The notes beneath the pieces are model-generated. The model was not told where the DNA came from, ran no database searches, and was given only the letters and a program-made list of their open reading frames with translations. A program made the translations under genes and the position numbers. Of a DNA stretch of 64,000 nt, positions 33,332-43,000 are shown piece after piece; position 1 is the first letter of the stretch, and each line of letters starts with the position of its first letter. This stretch comes from Saccopteryx bilineata (Eukaryota > Chordata > Mammalia > Chiroptera > Emballonuridae), in NCBI RefSeq assembly GCF_036850765.1, contig NC_089501.1, positions 16,716,997-16,780,996 of the forward strand. Direction: 5' to 3'.

Positions 33332-33522
33332 CAGGCATCCCCAAACTACAGCCCACGGGCCACATGCGGCCCCCTGAGGCCATTTATCCGGCCCCCGCCG
33401 CACTTCCAGAAGGGGCACCTCTTTCATTGGTGGTCAGTGAGAGGAGCACTGTATGTGGCGGCCTCCCAACGGTCTGAGGGACAGTGAATTGGCCCCCTGT
33501 GTAAAAAGTTTGGGGACCCCTG
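33332..33522 (-). mobile_element. Short hAT-type deletion derivative
   Basis: 191 bp with ends CAGGCATCCCCAAACT and AGTTTGGGGACCCCTG. Both halves match the larger element at 55235-55959 in reverse orientation: the GCGGCCCCCTGAGGCCATTT side and the CCTCTTTCATTGGTGGTCAG segment, then GAGGGACAGTGAATTGGCCC and CTGTGTAAAAAGTTTGGGG. The ~520 bp middle of the larger element (about 55300-55825, which also holds a later L1 insertion) is missing. The flanking 8-mers do not match clearly. GC- and CpG-rich for this window. Confidence 0.82.
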
Positions 33523-34029
33523 ATAGAGGCTGTAAATTATTACAAAAGAAAAAAAGGATATACAACAAGGTCAGCAAGGGGAAATGACACATCTGGAGGA
33601 ATTGTGCCACAGGCTTCCTGTGTGCTCCTTGAAGGACCACGCACAGCCCACTCTTCCCTCCAGGAGTGAAATGTGCAACTTCTGCACAGGAAAGCCTGTT
33701 TGAGACTTCCAGTCCAAGGTTTTGTTGGGGGCTGGTCACATAGGTGCACTGCCTAGCTACAGCTACCAAAATTTAAGATTCCTAGAGGAAGAGTAGATGT
33801 TCACCATAAATCACATTTCTGTACAAAGAGCGCAGTCAGGATGGTACACAGATCTGATCAGTTTATACATGTTCCAAGGCCAAGTATCCCACAGCCAGCC
33901 ATGGCCCACTCTGCAAACAAGCCCCGGAAGGCATCAGGCTTGCTCTGCTGAGTCTCCCTGAACACCTTCCCATGCTATCATTAATCAGTCCCCTCCCTCT
34001 AGTTGATAATAAGTTAAGTCTTTGATGCA
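33523..34029. other. Unique sequence
   Basis: Slightly GC-richer than average, but no repeat family, RNA or coding signal that I can defend. The minus-strand open frame at 33434-33769 overlaps the hAT element and is spurious. Confidence 0.4.
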
Positions 34030-34630
34030 TGTTGTTCCATTAAAGTCTCCCAACATCTTATTGAGGTAAGTATTAATAGTCTCATCTACATTTCTGATGA
34101 GAAAACTGAGAATTAGAGAGAGAAAATTAATATCAAAAGGTCATATAACGCCCTGGCCGGTTGGCTCAGTGGTAGAGCGTCGGCCTGGCATGCAGAAGTC
34201 CCGGGTTCGATTCCTGGCCAGGGCACACAGGAGAGGCGCCCATCTGCTTCTCCACCCCGCCCCCTCTCCTTCCTCTCTGTCTCTCTCTTCCCCTCCCGCA
34301 GTCAAGGCTCCATTGGAGCAAAGATGGCCCGGGCACTGGGGAAGGCTCCTTGGCCTCTGCCCCAGGCACTAGAGTGGCTCTGGTCACAACAGAGCGACCC
34401 CCCCCCCCGAAGGGTCAGAGCATCGCCCCCTGGTGGGCAGAGCTCCCCCCCTGGTGGGTGTGCGGAGTGGATCCTGGTCGGGCGCATGCAGGAGTCTGTC
34501 TGACTGTCTCTCCCCGTTTCCAGCTTCAGAAAAATACAAAAAAAAAAAAAAAAAAAAAAAAAAAAGGTCATATACCAAGAAAAAGGTAGCAAGGTTTGAT
34601 CTCAAAGTCAATATTTTAACCATTACAATA
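34030..34630 (-). repeat. MIR fragment, reverse, split by a SINE
   Basis: TTATTGAGGTAAGTATTAAT, CTCATCTACATTTCTGATGA and GAAAACTGAGAATTAGAGAG are the reverse complement of a MIR core. After the SINE at 34148-34561 the MIR resumes with AAGGTAGCAAGGTTTGATCT and AAAGTCAATATTTTAACCAT. Confidence 0.55.
34148..34561 (+). mobile_element. Rhin-type SINE, young
   Basis: CGCCCTGGCCGGTTGGCTCA head, GGTTCGATTCC B box, GCTCCATTGGAGCAAAGATG body, an unusual run of C at about 34398-34408, tandem CTGGTGGG units and a poly(A) tail of about 27. An exact 13-bp duplication, AAAAGGTCATATA, lies at 34135-34147 and 34562-34574. A CTCF-type core is intact at 34424-34436. Confidence 0.94.
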
Positions 34631-35690
34631 TACCCACAAAGCACATCTTCAAAAAAAATATTTACTGAATGAGAGGATGCCAAGTGAATTGGGGTTGAAG
34701 GTACCATATTATTTAATATTACTGTATATGTGTAGAGTCCTTTATTTTTACAGCTCTATGTAAATAAAGGAAGGCAAAAATTATTATTCCTATTGAGCTG
34801 ACGAGAAAAACCAAAAACTGAAGTGTATAGAAATATATAGCCATTATCATATAGAATTTAAGCAAACATCCTGACTTATTCCATGTTTTCTTTCTACACC
34901 AGGAAATGTATGTCCGCTATGACAACTGTGGTTTTTAAATGTTCTAATTAATATGCACAAAGACTGCCAGAGACAGGAAAACTGCTTACAATTAAGGAGA
35001 GAGATAAAGCTCCAAGGATTAAATGTAAGTTATTATCGCTGTTTGAATGCAAGTCAGTTGAATCAGAAAGCTTCTCTAGACTCTGTTCTTCAGGGGTGAA
35101 TATTAATCCAGCACATAGTAATCTGCTCACATATTGCATCAAGGCAGAACCATTAGTGTGCGGCAGGCTTAAACTTCATGGTTGTCCAGGAAACAAATTC
35201 ATTCAGATAAGATTTTTTTTTTTCATTGTAACAGCAAATGCTAACATTTGTGCACAAAAATATAAAGAAAAAGAAAATGTTGGAGATTGATCCAACTATT
35301 AATGTAATTTGGCAAGAGCAAAATATGGTGCACAAAATAATTTTTTTTATCATCTTTGAAATAATTACAAATATTTTTTTCCTTCAGAGATAAGAACTAA
35401 AAATTCAAACATTATCGTGCAGGTGCCTTAAGCATCTCTTTCATCACCTGAAAAATGCTGCTTTAGAATGTATAATAAGGAGTGTGCTTTTGCAAAAACC
35501 TTAGGTTTTAAACATAATATAGATTTCCTTTCTAATATTTTTCTCCCTTGATATTAGCAGATTATCATAGTACAGATTTTATTATTTATAGTTAGTCTCA
35601 TAAACTAATAAAAGAACTCTTAGTCAACACAAGAAACATATACTGAGTGCCTACTACCAATTAATTAAAAAGCTTTCAAGGAATTTTAAA
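34631..35690. other. Unique AT-rich sequence
   Basis: No gene. Some MIR-like text near 34790-34830 (GAGCTGACGAGAAAAACC), not firm enough to call. Confidence 0.4.
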
Positions 35691-35707
35691 ATATAGGTAG
35701 GGATGAG

Positions 35708-35890
35708 CCTGACCTGTGGTGGCACAGTGGATAAAGTGTTGACCTGTAGTAATACTGAGGTCACTGGTTCGAAAACCAGGGCTTGCCCGGTCAAGGCACA
35801 TATGGAAGTTGATGCTTCCTGCTCCTCCCCCTTCTCTCTCTCTCTTCTCTCTAAAATGAATAAATCAAATCTTAAAAAGAAAAAAAAAAG
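35708..35890 (+). mobile_element. Short Ves-related SINE
   Basis: CCTGACCTGTGGTGGCACAG head, GGTTCGAAAACC B box with one inserted base, GTCAAGGCACATATGGAAGT and an A-rich tail. It is flanked by ATATAGGTAGGGATGAG (35691-35707) and ATGTAGGTAGGAATGAG (35891-35907), 15 of 17 identical, giving a middle age. Confidence 0.92.
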
Positions 35891-35907
35891 ATGTAGGTAG
35901 GAATGAG

Positions 35908-36359
35908 AACTATAGTATTAGAGGATACTCATTCCCTTGTTTATAGGACTCTTTCTAGTTAACAATTGTGATACATTTCTATGTCAATGATACCAAATGT
36001 TCATTTGCTACAGCTAGATAGTCATCCATAAAAAATAAAATATAATTTTGAAGAATACTAGGCACACTTTTAGACAGATATATTTAAATATCACTTTAAA
36101 TTCCAACATGACGTTTTATAAAGAAAATTTTAAAGACTGAAGCTTTCATTTTTGTACACATAGTAATAAATATGTTCTTGTTAAAAACAGAATGTTTTTC
36201 AACTTAGATGGTAATTTGTCTCAGTGTTGGTAGAAAAAAAATAAGCATTTGAAATCAACTAAGAGATCTATCTATTTGTTCATCACAAAGCCCTGAAAGG
36301 CAGTTTCATTTTCTTTGTAAATGTTATTATGTCTATTGAAATTTTAATATCTAAACTCT
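35908..36359. other. Unique spacer
   Basis: Nothing recognised. Confidence 0.45.
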
Positions 36360-36770
36360 TTGCTTTGGCTTATAATACCCTCTCCAAAGTAATCTCTTAT
36401 ATAATACATTCTGACTCCAATGCCTGAGGCAACCATACTATCTCCTGATTCTACAACTTTGAACTATTTTATACTCTGGAAATCTCCTCACTCTATCCCT
36501 ACTCATCTATTAAGACTCAAATCAAATTGGGGAATTAACATTCCAAAGTTTCTACTTCCTGCTTTCTAATCAGACCTAAAAGTCACATCTCAATATATTG
36601 AAAATATATGTATATTTCAATATTTTTCAATCTGATTATAAATCTATCTGATTTACTAGTTTGTGACCTCCTCAAAGTAAATCAGCCTTATTCATTTTTA
36701 CATCACGTAAACCTAGACTAGTAATACTTCACACATCATACATTTGAAAAGGCTGTTTGAATAATTTTAC
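36360..36770 (+). repeat. Possible LINE-2 3' fragment
   Basis: A loose match to L2 landmarks in order: CTCTGGAAATCTCCTCACTC, TATTAAGACTCAAATCAAAT, TAGTTTGTGACCTCCTCAAA and TTATTCATTTTTACATCACG. Very diverged; the assignment is by eye only. Confidence 0.45.
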
Positions 36771-37024
36771 ACTTACTTGTCCATATAAAGATTGAATTTG
36801 GAGCTTAATCAGTTTCACATATTGTGACTGTTCTCCGATCATTAACCTATTATCTATTTTAATAACTTATTCATTCATTTAATTCCTATATATTATTTAC
36901 TACATACCATATATACTATAAGTATGGTGCTCCAGAGGACAAGATAGGTCTATTATTTGGGGTGGATATTGACAGGGAAGATTTAACAACAGAAGGAGCA
37001 TTTAGGTGAGACTAGAAGGAATAT

Positions 37025-37458
37025 ATTAGTTTCCTGGGGCTTTTGTAAGAAGGTGCAAAAAGCTGGATGACTTAAAATAACAGAAATATATTGTTTCACA
37101 GTCTGGAGACTAGAAGTCTGCAATCAAGGTGTCACAGGGCCACGAGAATCCTTCCCTGCCTCCTCTGGCTTTTGGTGTTTACGGACTATCCTTAGCATAC
37201 CTTGGCTTGTGAGTGCATCACTCCAGCCACATGGGCGTCTTCTCCCTGTGGCTCTTCACATTGTCTTCCCTCTTTATGTGTTGGTGTCCAAATTACTCCT
37301 TTTTATAAACACACTGATCATGGTGGATTAAGCCCAAGTTAATGGTCTCATTTTCACTTGATTAGCTCTGTAAAGGCCCTATTTCTGAAGTAGGTCATAT
37401 TATGAGATAATGGGGGTTAGAGCTTGAGCATATCTTTTTGGGACAATTCAATCATAAC
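37025..37458 (-). mobile_element. MLT1-type MaLR LTR, reverse
   Basis: The plus strand begins TATTAGTTTCCTGGGGCTTT, with GCTGGATGACTTAAAATAAC and CAGAAATATATTGTTTCACA. It ends GGGACAATTCAATCATAACA, the complement of the TGTTATGGACTGAAT-like LTR start. This is the layout of the mammalian apparent LTR retrotransposon MLT1 group. Solo LTR, no internal region. Confidence 0.75.
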
Positions 37459-37590
37459 AAGGAGTAGAAGTTAACCAAATTAAAGAGACAAAGCTAAAGC
37501 AAGAAAATTACAGTTAAATGAACTGTGTACCATTACTGTCTTAAAATTTATCTTGAAATTAAATAAAATGTGGTTCATCACCAGAATAAT

Positions 37591-37965
37591 TTTTTTTGTT
37601 TATTAAGTGAGAGGAGAGATAGAAACCCTCCTGTCTGTGCCCCAAACAGGATACACTCGGCAAACCCCCTAGGAGCAAAGCTCTACCCATCTGGAGCCAT
37701 TGCTCCATTGCTTAATATCTGAGCTATTTAATAACGGCCTGAGGCAGAGGCCACAGAGTCATTCTCAGCACCCTTGGCCAACTTACTTAAACCAATTGAG
37801 CCATGGCTGCAGGAAGGGAAAAGAGATAGAAAGAGAGAGAGAGAAGGGGAAGGGGAGGGGTGGAGAAGCAGATGGTGGCTCTCCTGTGTGCTCTGACCAG
37901 GAATTGAACCTGGAACATTCACATGCTGGGCCAATGCTCTAACACTGAGCCAATCAGCCAGAGCC
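37591..37965 (-). mobile_element. Diverged Rhin-type SINE, reverse
   Basis: T-rich tail, CCTCCTGTCTGTGCC, a TACCCATCTGGAGCCATTGC segment, CAATTGAGCCATGGCTGCAG, a (GA)n run and the head complement GAGCCAATCAGCCAGAGCC. Many changes relative to young copies and no CTGGTGGG duplication. CACCAGAATAATTTT before and CACAAGAGAATTTTA after may be a decayed duplication. Confidence 0.82.
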
Positions 37966-38604
37966 ACAAGAGAATTTTATATCCTTTAGAATAGTTTTCC
38001 CAACTGCTCTGATAAATCTTATGGAATGGAGAGGAAGGTTTTTAGCTAACAGTAAGTAAGCATGAGATGCAGAAATATTTCTAAGTCCAGAGTTGGCCGC
38101 TTTTCTCTCTCCCTTTGTTCCTCTTGCTGTTAGCTTCTGCTTGAGTCACTCTTCTGTCACTTGTTTGTAGGGCTAGATGTGTTTTTCATTCTAAGATTTC
38201 ATTCTATCAGCAGTGAGATATCTAGGACAGAAAATGACCATGACAGCTACACTACTAGATATTCTTCACTAACTTAAACTCTAGTCCTTTATATTTCTCT
38301 CAAGAGTTAATCAAAATGCTTGAGAATTCAAATGAGTTTATTAGAAACATATGCTTGATATAACACATAAAACAGTAAATTACTGACATGGCAGTACTTG
38401 GACAACTATTATTTATCTTGATAGACACCACAATCTTTAGCATCACCAAGTTCAATCACCAGTCTTAAGAACAGCTGAAAATTCAATCATTACAATTATA
38501 ATTCATTCATTCATTTATTCTTCTAGCCACCAATTCAACTCACATTTAATTAGTTGTTGACAGTTATGCAGCATTGTGCTAACTGATGAAGATATATATA
38601 TATG
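37966..38604. other. Unique sequence with possible L2 trace
   Basis: The last ~90 bases (ATTCATTCATTCATTTATTC onward, to GCATTGTGCTAACTGATGAA) recall a LINE-2 or MIR 3' region and seem to have been interrupted by the LTR that follows. A short (AT)n run ends it. Confidence 0.4.
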
Positions 38605-38938
38605 TGTGAGGAAGCCACTGACCTGGCCTAAGTGTGTGGTCAGTTGGCAATGGGGGAAGGTCACATGAGGAACCACACATGCCCAAGACCACCAAAAGAA
38701 ACGGCCCAGGAGCATTTTGAAAAAGAACAACTGTCTGTCAGCCAATGAAATGTCATCACCCACCACCACCCTACCAACACTATAAATTATCCCCGGGCAG
38801 GAGAAGCTGCGTTGACTTTCCTGGCCCCTGTCTTGTGGACCAGTGAACCTCGCCCAGGATGCGCTCTAAATAAAGCTTTTGCTCCTCCACACTTGGTGGC
38901 TATGTTCTTCTTTCTTCCTTGGTGGAAAATACCTTACA
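38605..38938 (+). mobile_element. Probable solo LTR of a gammaretrovirus-like endogenous element
   Basis: About 334 bp from TGTGAGGAAGCC to TACCTTACA, with inverted ends TGTGAGG/CCTTACA. It has a TATA box (TATAAA, 38781-38786), then AATAAA (38869-38874) about 88 bases downstream, followed by a T/G-rich GCTTTTGCTCCTCC region. This is the U3-R-U5 order of a retroviral LTR. No gag, pol or env sequence lies nearby. Flanking short duplications do not match clearly, so the ends are provisional. Confidence 0.65.
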
Positions 38939-39179
38939 CTAAGTAGTTTGCAGTTCATAAGTAAACTCAAAGGAGAAGATGAAATAATCGTCATTCTGTC
39001 TTAACAGTGCTGACCTCAACCCATTAAACGCCCAAACAGAAATGTTTGAGAAACAGAAAACGACATTAGAAATGGTCAAGTAAAGAAATTATAAGAAATG
39101 TTTCTTTTGTATCTTGTCTGTAGACAGTTGTACTTCTGTAGGAATATGCTTTGAAAATATACAGAATTAGAATAACAAT

Positions 39180-39550
39180 TAGAAACAGAGAGTCACCCTA
39201 GGGCAAAAGCCCTGAGTAGATGAGAGTCCAGAGGCCTCTCTGACCAGTACTGGAAACAGTGCATGCTGGAAACAGCAAAACAGCAGGATAAGATTCATTA
39301 ATAGGAAATGTTTAGGCTCTCAGAACAGAGATTAGGAGTCAGCATTTTCCTTACACTTTATATCACCCCCTGAACTTCTGCTGCCTGCTTCCTTGAGTTA
39401 CTTGTACTGGCTAATAAATATCTGAGTCAGGCTGGGGATAGGGCTTCAGTCCTTGGGTCTGCTGACAGGGGCTGTTGCCTCCCCTCAGCCCCTCAGAGCA
39501 TTCCACCTCCTGGTTGTTTTTTCTTCTTATCCTGTCCAATATTCCCACCA
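39180..39550 (+). mobile_element. Possible LTR fragment
   Basis: TATA-like CTTTATATC near 39356, AATAAA at 39413-39418, then a C/T-rich stretch (CTCCCCTCAGCCCCTCAGAG, TTCTTCTTATCCTG). The arrangement suggests an LTR, but I recognise no family and cannot place its ends. Confidence 0.35.
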
Positions 39551-39605
39551 AAGAATAAATTTGCATTTTGAAAATAGATATTAACTTAAAAACTTCCCTG
39601 AACTC

Positions 39606-40030
39606 GGCCCTGGCCGGTTGGCTCAGTGGTAGAGCGTCGGCCTGGCATGCAGAAGTCCCGGGTTCGATTCCCGGCCAGGGCACCCAGGAGAAGCGCCCAT
39701 CTGCTTCTCCACCCCTCCCTCTCTCCTCCCTCTCTCTTTCCTCTCTGTCTCTCTCTTCCCCTCCCGCACCCGAGGATCCATTGGAGCAAAGATGGCCCGG
39801 GCGCTGGGGATGGCTCCTTGGCCTCTGCCCCAGGCGCTAGAGTGGCTCTGGTCGCAACACAGCGACGCCCCGGAGGGGCAGAGCATCGCCCCCTGGTGGG
39901 CAGAGCGTTGCCCCTGGTGGGCGTGCCGGGTGGATCCCGGTGGGGTGCATGCGGGAGTCTGTCTGACTGTCTCTCCCTGTTTCCAGCTTCAGAAAAATAC
40001 AAAAAAAAAAAAAAAGAAAGAAAGAAAAAA
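39606..40030 (+). mobile_element. Rhin-type SINE, very young
   Basis: GGCCCTGGCCGGTTGGCTCA head, GGTTCGATTCCCGGCCAGGG around the B box, a complete body and a poly(A) tail with AAAG units. An exact 18-bp target duplication, AAAAACTTCCCTGAACTC, lies at 39588-39605 and 40031-40048, the best-preserved in the window. The CTCF-type core is intact at 39887-39899 and the YY1-type AAGATGGC at 39789-39796. Confidence 0.96.
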
Positions 40031-40048
40031 AAAAACTTCCCTGAACTC

Positions 40049-43000
40049 TTAGTTTTCTGAAGTCTGTGGAGGATAAAAAGTTTGTTCTCGAGAAAGTTAG
40101 ATAGCTATAATGGGCCCCACACTTTTTACTTATTGATTGTATTATTAATTTAATTCCAACAAAGCATAAAACAATCACTCATACTACAGTCTGAGTATAT
40201 TTTTAATAGTTTCTTTAATGGTCTAGAAAAAGAGATTAACCATTATGAAGGAAATGGCTATTTTTAAAAAAAGTGTTCAGAGATATACATGACATTAAAA
40301 AAGAGTTACATATCTCTTTATAAATGCAAACTTGGAGGGAAATTTTCATGGTTGGCATTTCATTCATTTTTTTTGAATGAATACAGAGAAACCTATCCTG
40401 AAGCTTTTTCACTCTTCTGCATCAGGGTACTAATGGCTTTCCTGGAACCCATAAGGCCAGAGGACAAAACTTAAAATACACTGTTATCAAGCCTAATTCC
40501 TGTGTGAAAATGTTCTAAGCATGGGGTTCAGCATTGGTGCTGAAATTCCCTATGTACTACATACTTCCTCAGTGGTAAAAGTTCTCAATCCTAGATGGGA
40601 TAAAAATCTTCAGCATTAAATTTTAGAAAACATTCTTTTTGTGTTGAACTCCCAAAAAGCTTTTGCTCTTAACTATAACAAATTGTTAGCCTGAGATGGC
40701 ATCATTTTTCTCTCTTGTAACTGCCTCCAAAATATCTATTCTAAAAAAGTTCATTGAAATAGTTCTATTCTGGAGAATTGACTATTAGGTGGTTTAGCAG
40801 TTTTCAATCAGTTGATCTTTTTCTAGACAGTAATATATAAGTTTTTAATGAATTTTGCAATTTACTCTATGGCTTTCTCCCCATAAAGCAATGAGTTATT
40901 ATATCATACAGGCAAGCAAGATAAATCTCTCACTGATGATGGCTGATTTATAACAAGGCTTTGTAAATTGAATATTCATGTTAGAAAAAGTCCTTTTAAA
41001 CATGAACGATATATAATGACACCCATAACTCATTTTTCTTCTTTTATTTCTCTTCACTGCAACAAAAGTGTATTTCTTTCTTCTCTTTTCACTTTTATAT
41101 GCTTGATTTACAATTTCTTGAAGTTAAAAATATATTTTAATATGCAGTAAGGCATGTGCATGTTATGTGGATATATGTGTGATTATATCAATGTAATCAG
41201 ATAGCTGATTAGATTTAGACTGAAGTATAGCAAGATTAACCTTTGAGTTTAGAAAAAAAAAAAACCCTTCAGTTATCACAAATTCTGAATGAGTAAATAA
41301 ATGATATAAAAGCTCACATGCCCACAGTGTCAATCTTGAATAATAAGAAAGAAGGTTTCTCTCCTTTATATTTTAGGACCTAAAACATCTTGGTATTCTC
41401 CATTGTATTTCATAGGTAGTCAGATTGCTTTGAGTACTTCTATAAGAACATGGGAAAACATTTTGACTTTTTGGTCACTTTGCAACTGATATTTGATCCA
41501 GATAGTATTCGTAAACTGGGAAATTTCATATAAGTTGAGGTTTCAGATTTTCTTAAAAAATGAGAAGAAGGCAAGGCAAACATTGAGCCCATATTCTTCC
41601 TCATAAATAACTGAATGGTTTTTAGTAAAAGCATCTTCCAGTAAGAGAGTGAAACCTTTCCCCAATTTAAACGTTTTACATTGTTACAAGAGCCAGGAAT
41701 GCAAAGGAAGTGAAGTTCGCAAACATAATACATTAGGGTGCGTCAGGGCTGTAGTAAAAGCGTTTCTCTTACAGGAAGCAGCTACTACTCTGCACTAAGT
41801 ATTTGTTATGAGGAAATACTATCTTAATGTTGCCACACCTGACTTTTCAAGAAAATATGGGATCTCAGATTATTATGTGCCCTTTCCCAGTTTTTAAGCA
41901 TCGTATGGTTCAAATGTTGGCTGACTGGATCCAGCTCAGAGACCACTAGTTTGCAACTCTTAAGGAAGAAAAAAAATTTTAAATGTGTATTAAGGAGGAT
42001 ATCAAACATAATAGAAGTTGGCAGGTTTGTATAAAGAACTTTCTTGTGCCCAACCAACATCAGGTTCTGGATAGCTCTGTCCCATCTACATGCCTTCCAC
42101 TTCTCCCACCCTGTATTGCTTTAAAGAGGATGCCGCCAAACATCATGTCATATCATTTGTGAATATTTCAGATTGTATTTTGAATTGTTTTTAGGCAAAT
42201 AAAATGATAATACATTTTAGCAAAATATCTATATATATTTCTAACCAGATCCCATGAACAAAACTGATCCACCAATTTATCTGATAAATCAGAGTTAAAA
42301 ACTTACTGGGCACCCAAAATAACTCAAAAACTCAATATAATTTCTAAAAAAGCAAGAAACAATAATATGATTGGTCTTTTGGATTCTTGTCTTATTTTGC
42401 TCTCTCATGCCAGTGAGAATAAAATAGGGTATATGTTGATTTTGGCACCATCTTGAGTAGAACTTGTGAAAAAAAAACTTTATCATTGTGATTCCAAATT
42501 CTGCCTCATGTATACTAGCTGTCAGAGACTAATACTGAAAATCCTAGTATCCTGTTAGCATCCAGATGATCAAGAACAGAATTCATAATAGAAAGGGGAC
42601 ATCTACTCATGCCTTACTAACAAAGTGTAATATTTGGGGACCTCACTCAGCTGGTAGCACATGTAAAATAGTTAATCCGCTCTGCAATGTCTTTGCTTCA
42701 GAGAATAGCACTGTGTAAATCTAACATAATTGTTTTGAATGCAATGGGTTGTTTTAATAAATACTCTTCTGTGTCCTAATGTTTATAAAGTTGTCCATAA
42801 AGAGTTAGAGAAACTTGAGTATAATCTACTCTGACTTATTTTTAGTTTATATGAGGATTTATTTTATATACGTGAATTTTCTAATTTTCTAAAATTCATA
42901 GTTACGTTAAGTGCAAATCTATTTTTACCACAAACACAGACCCTATAAATCCCATTAAAAGTTGATTTGATAAAAGTAGTAGAGAACAGTTATTTGCTAT

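Noticed and set aside
33332..33522. CpG island or promoter
   Set aside because: The GC-rich 190 bp is fully explained by a hAT-type element; there is no gene downstream.
33434..33769. 111-codon minus-strand frame
   Set aside because: Overlaps the right end of the short hAT element and unrelated flank, so not a coding sequence.
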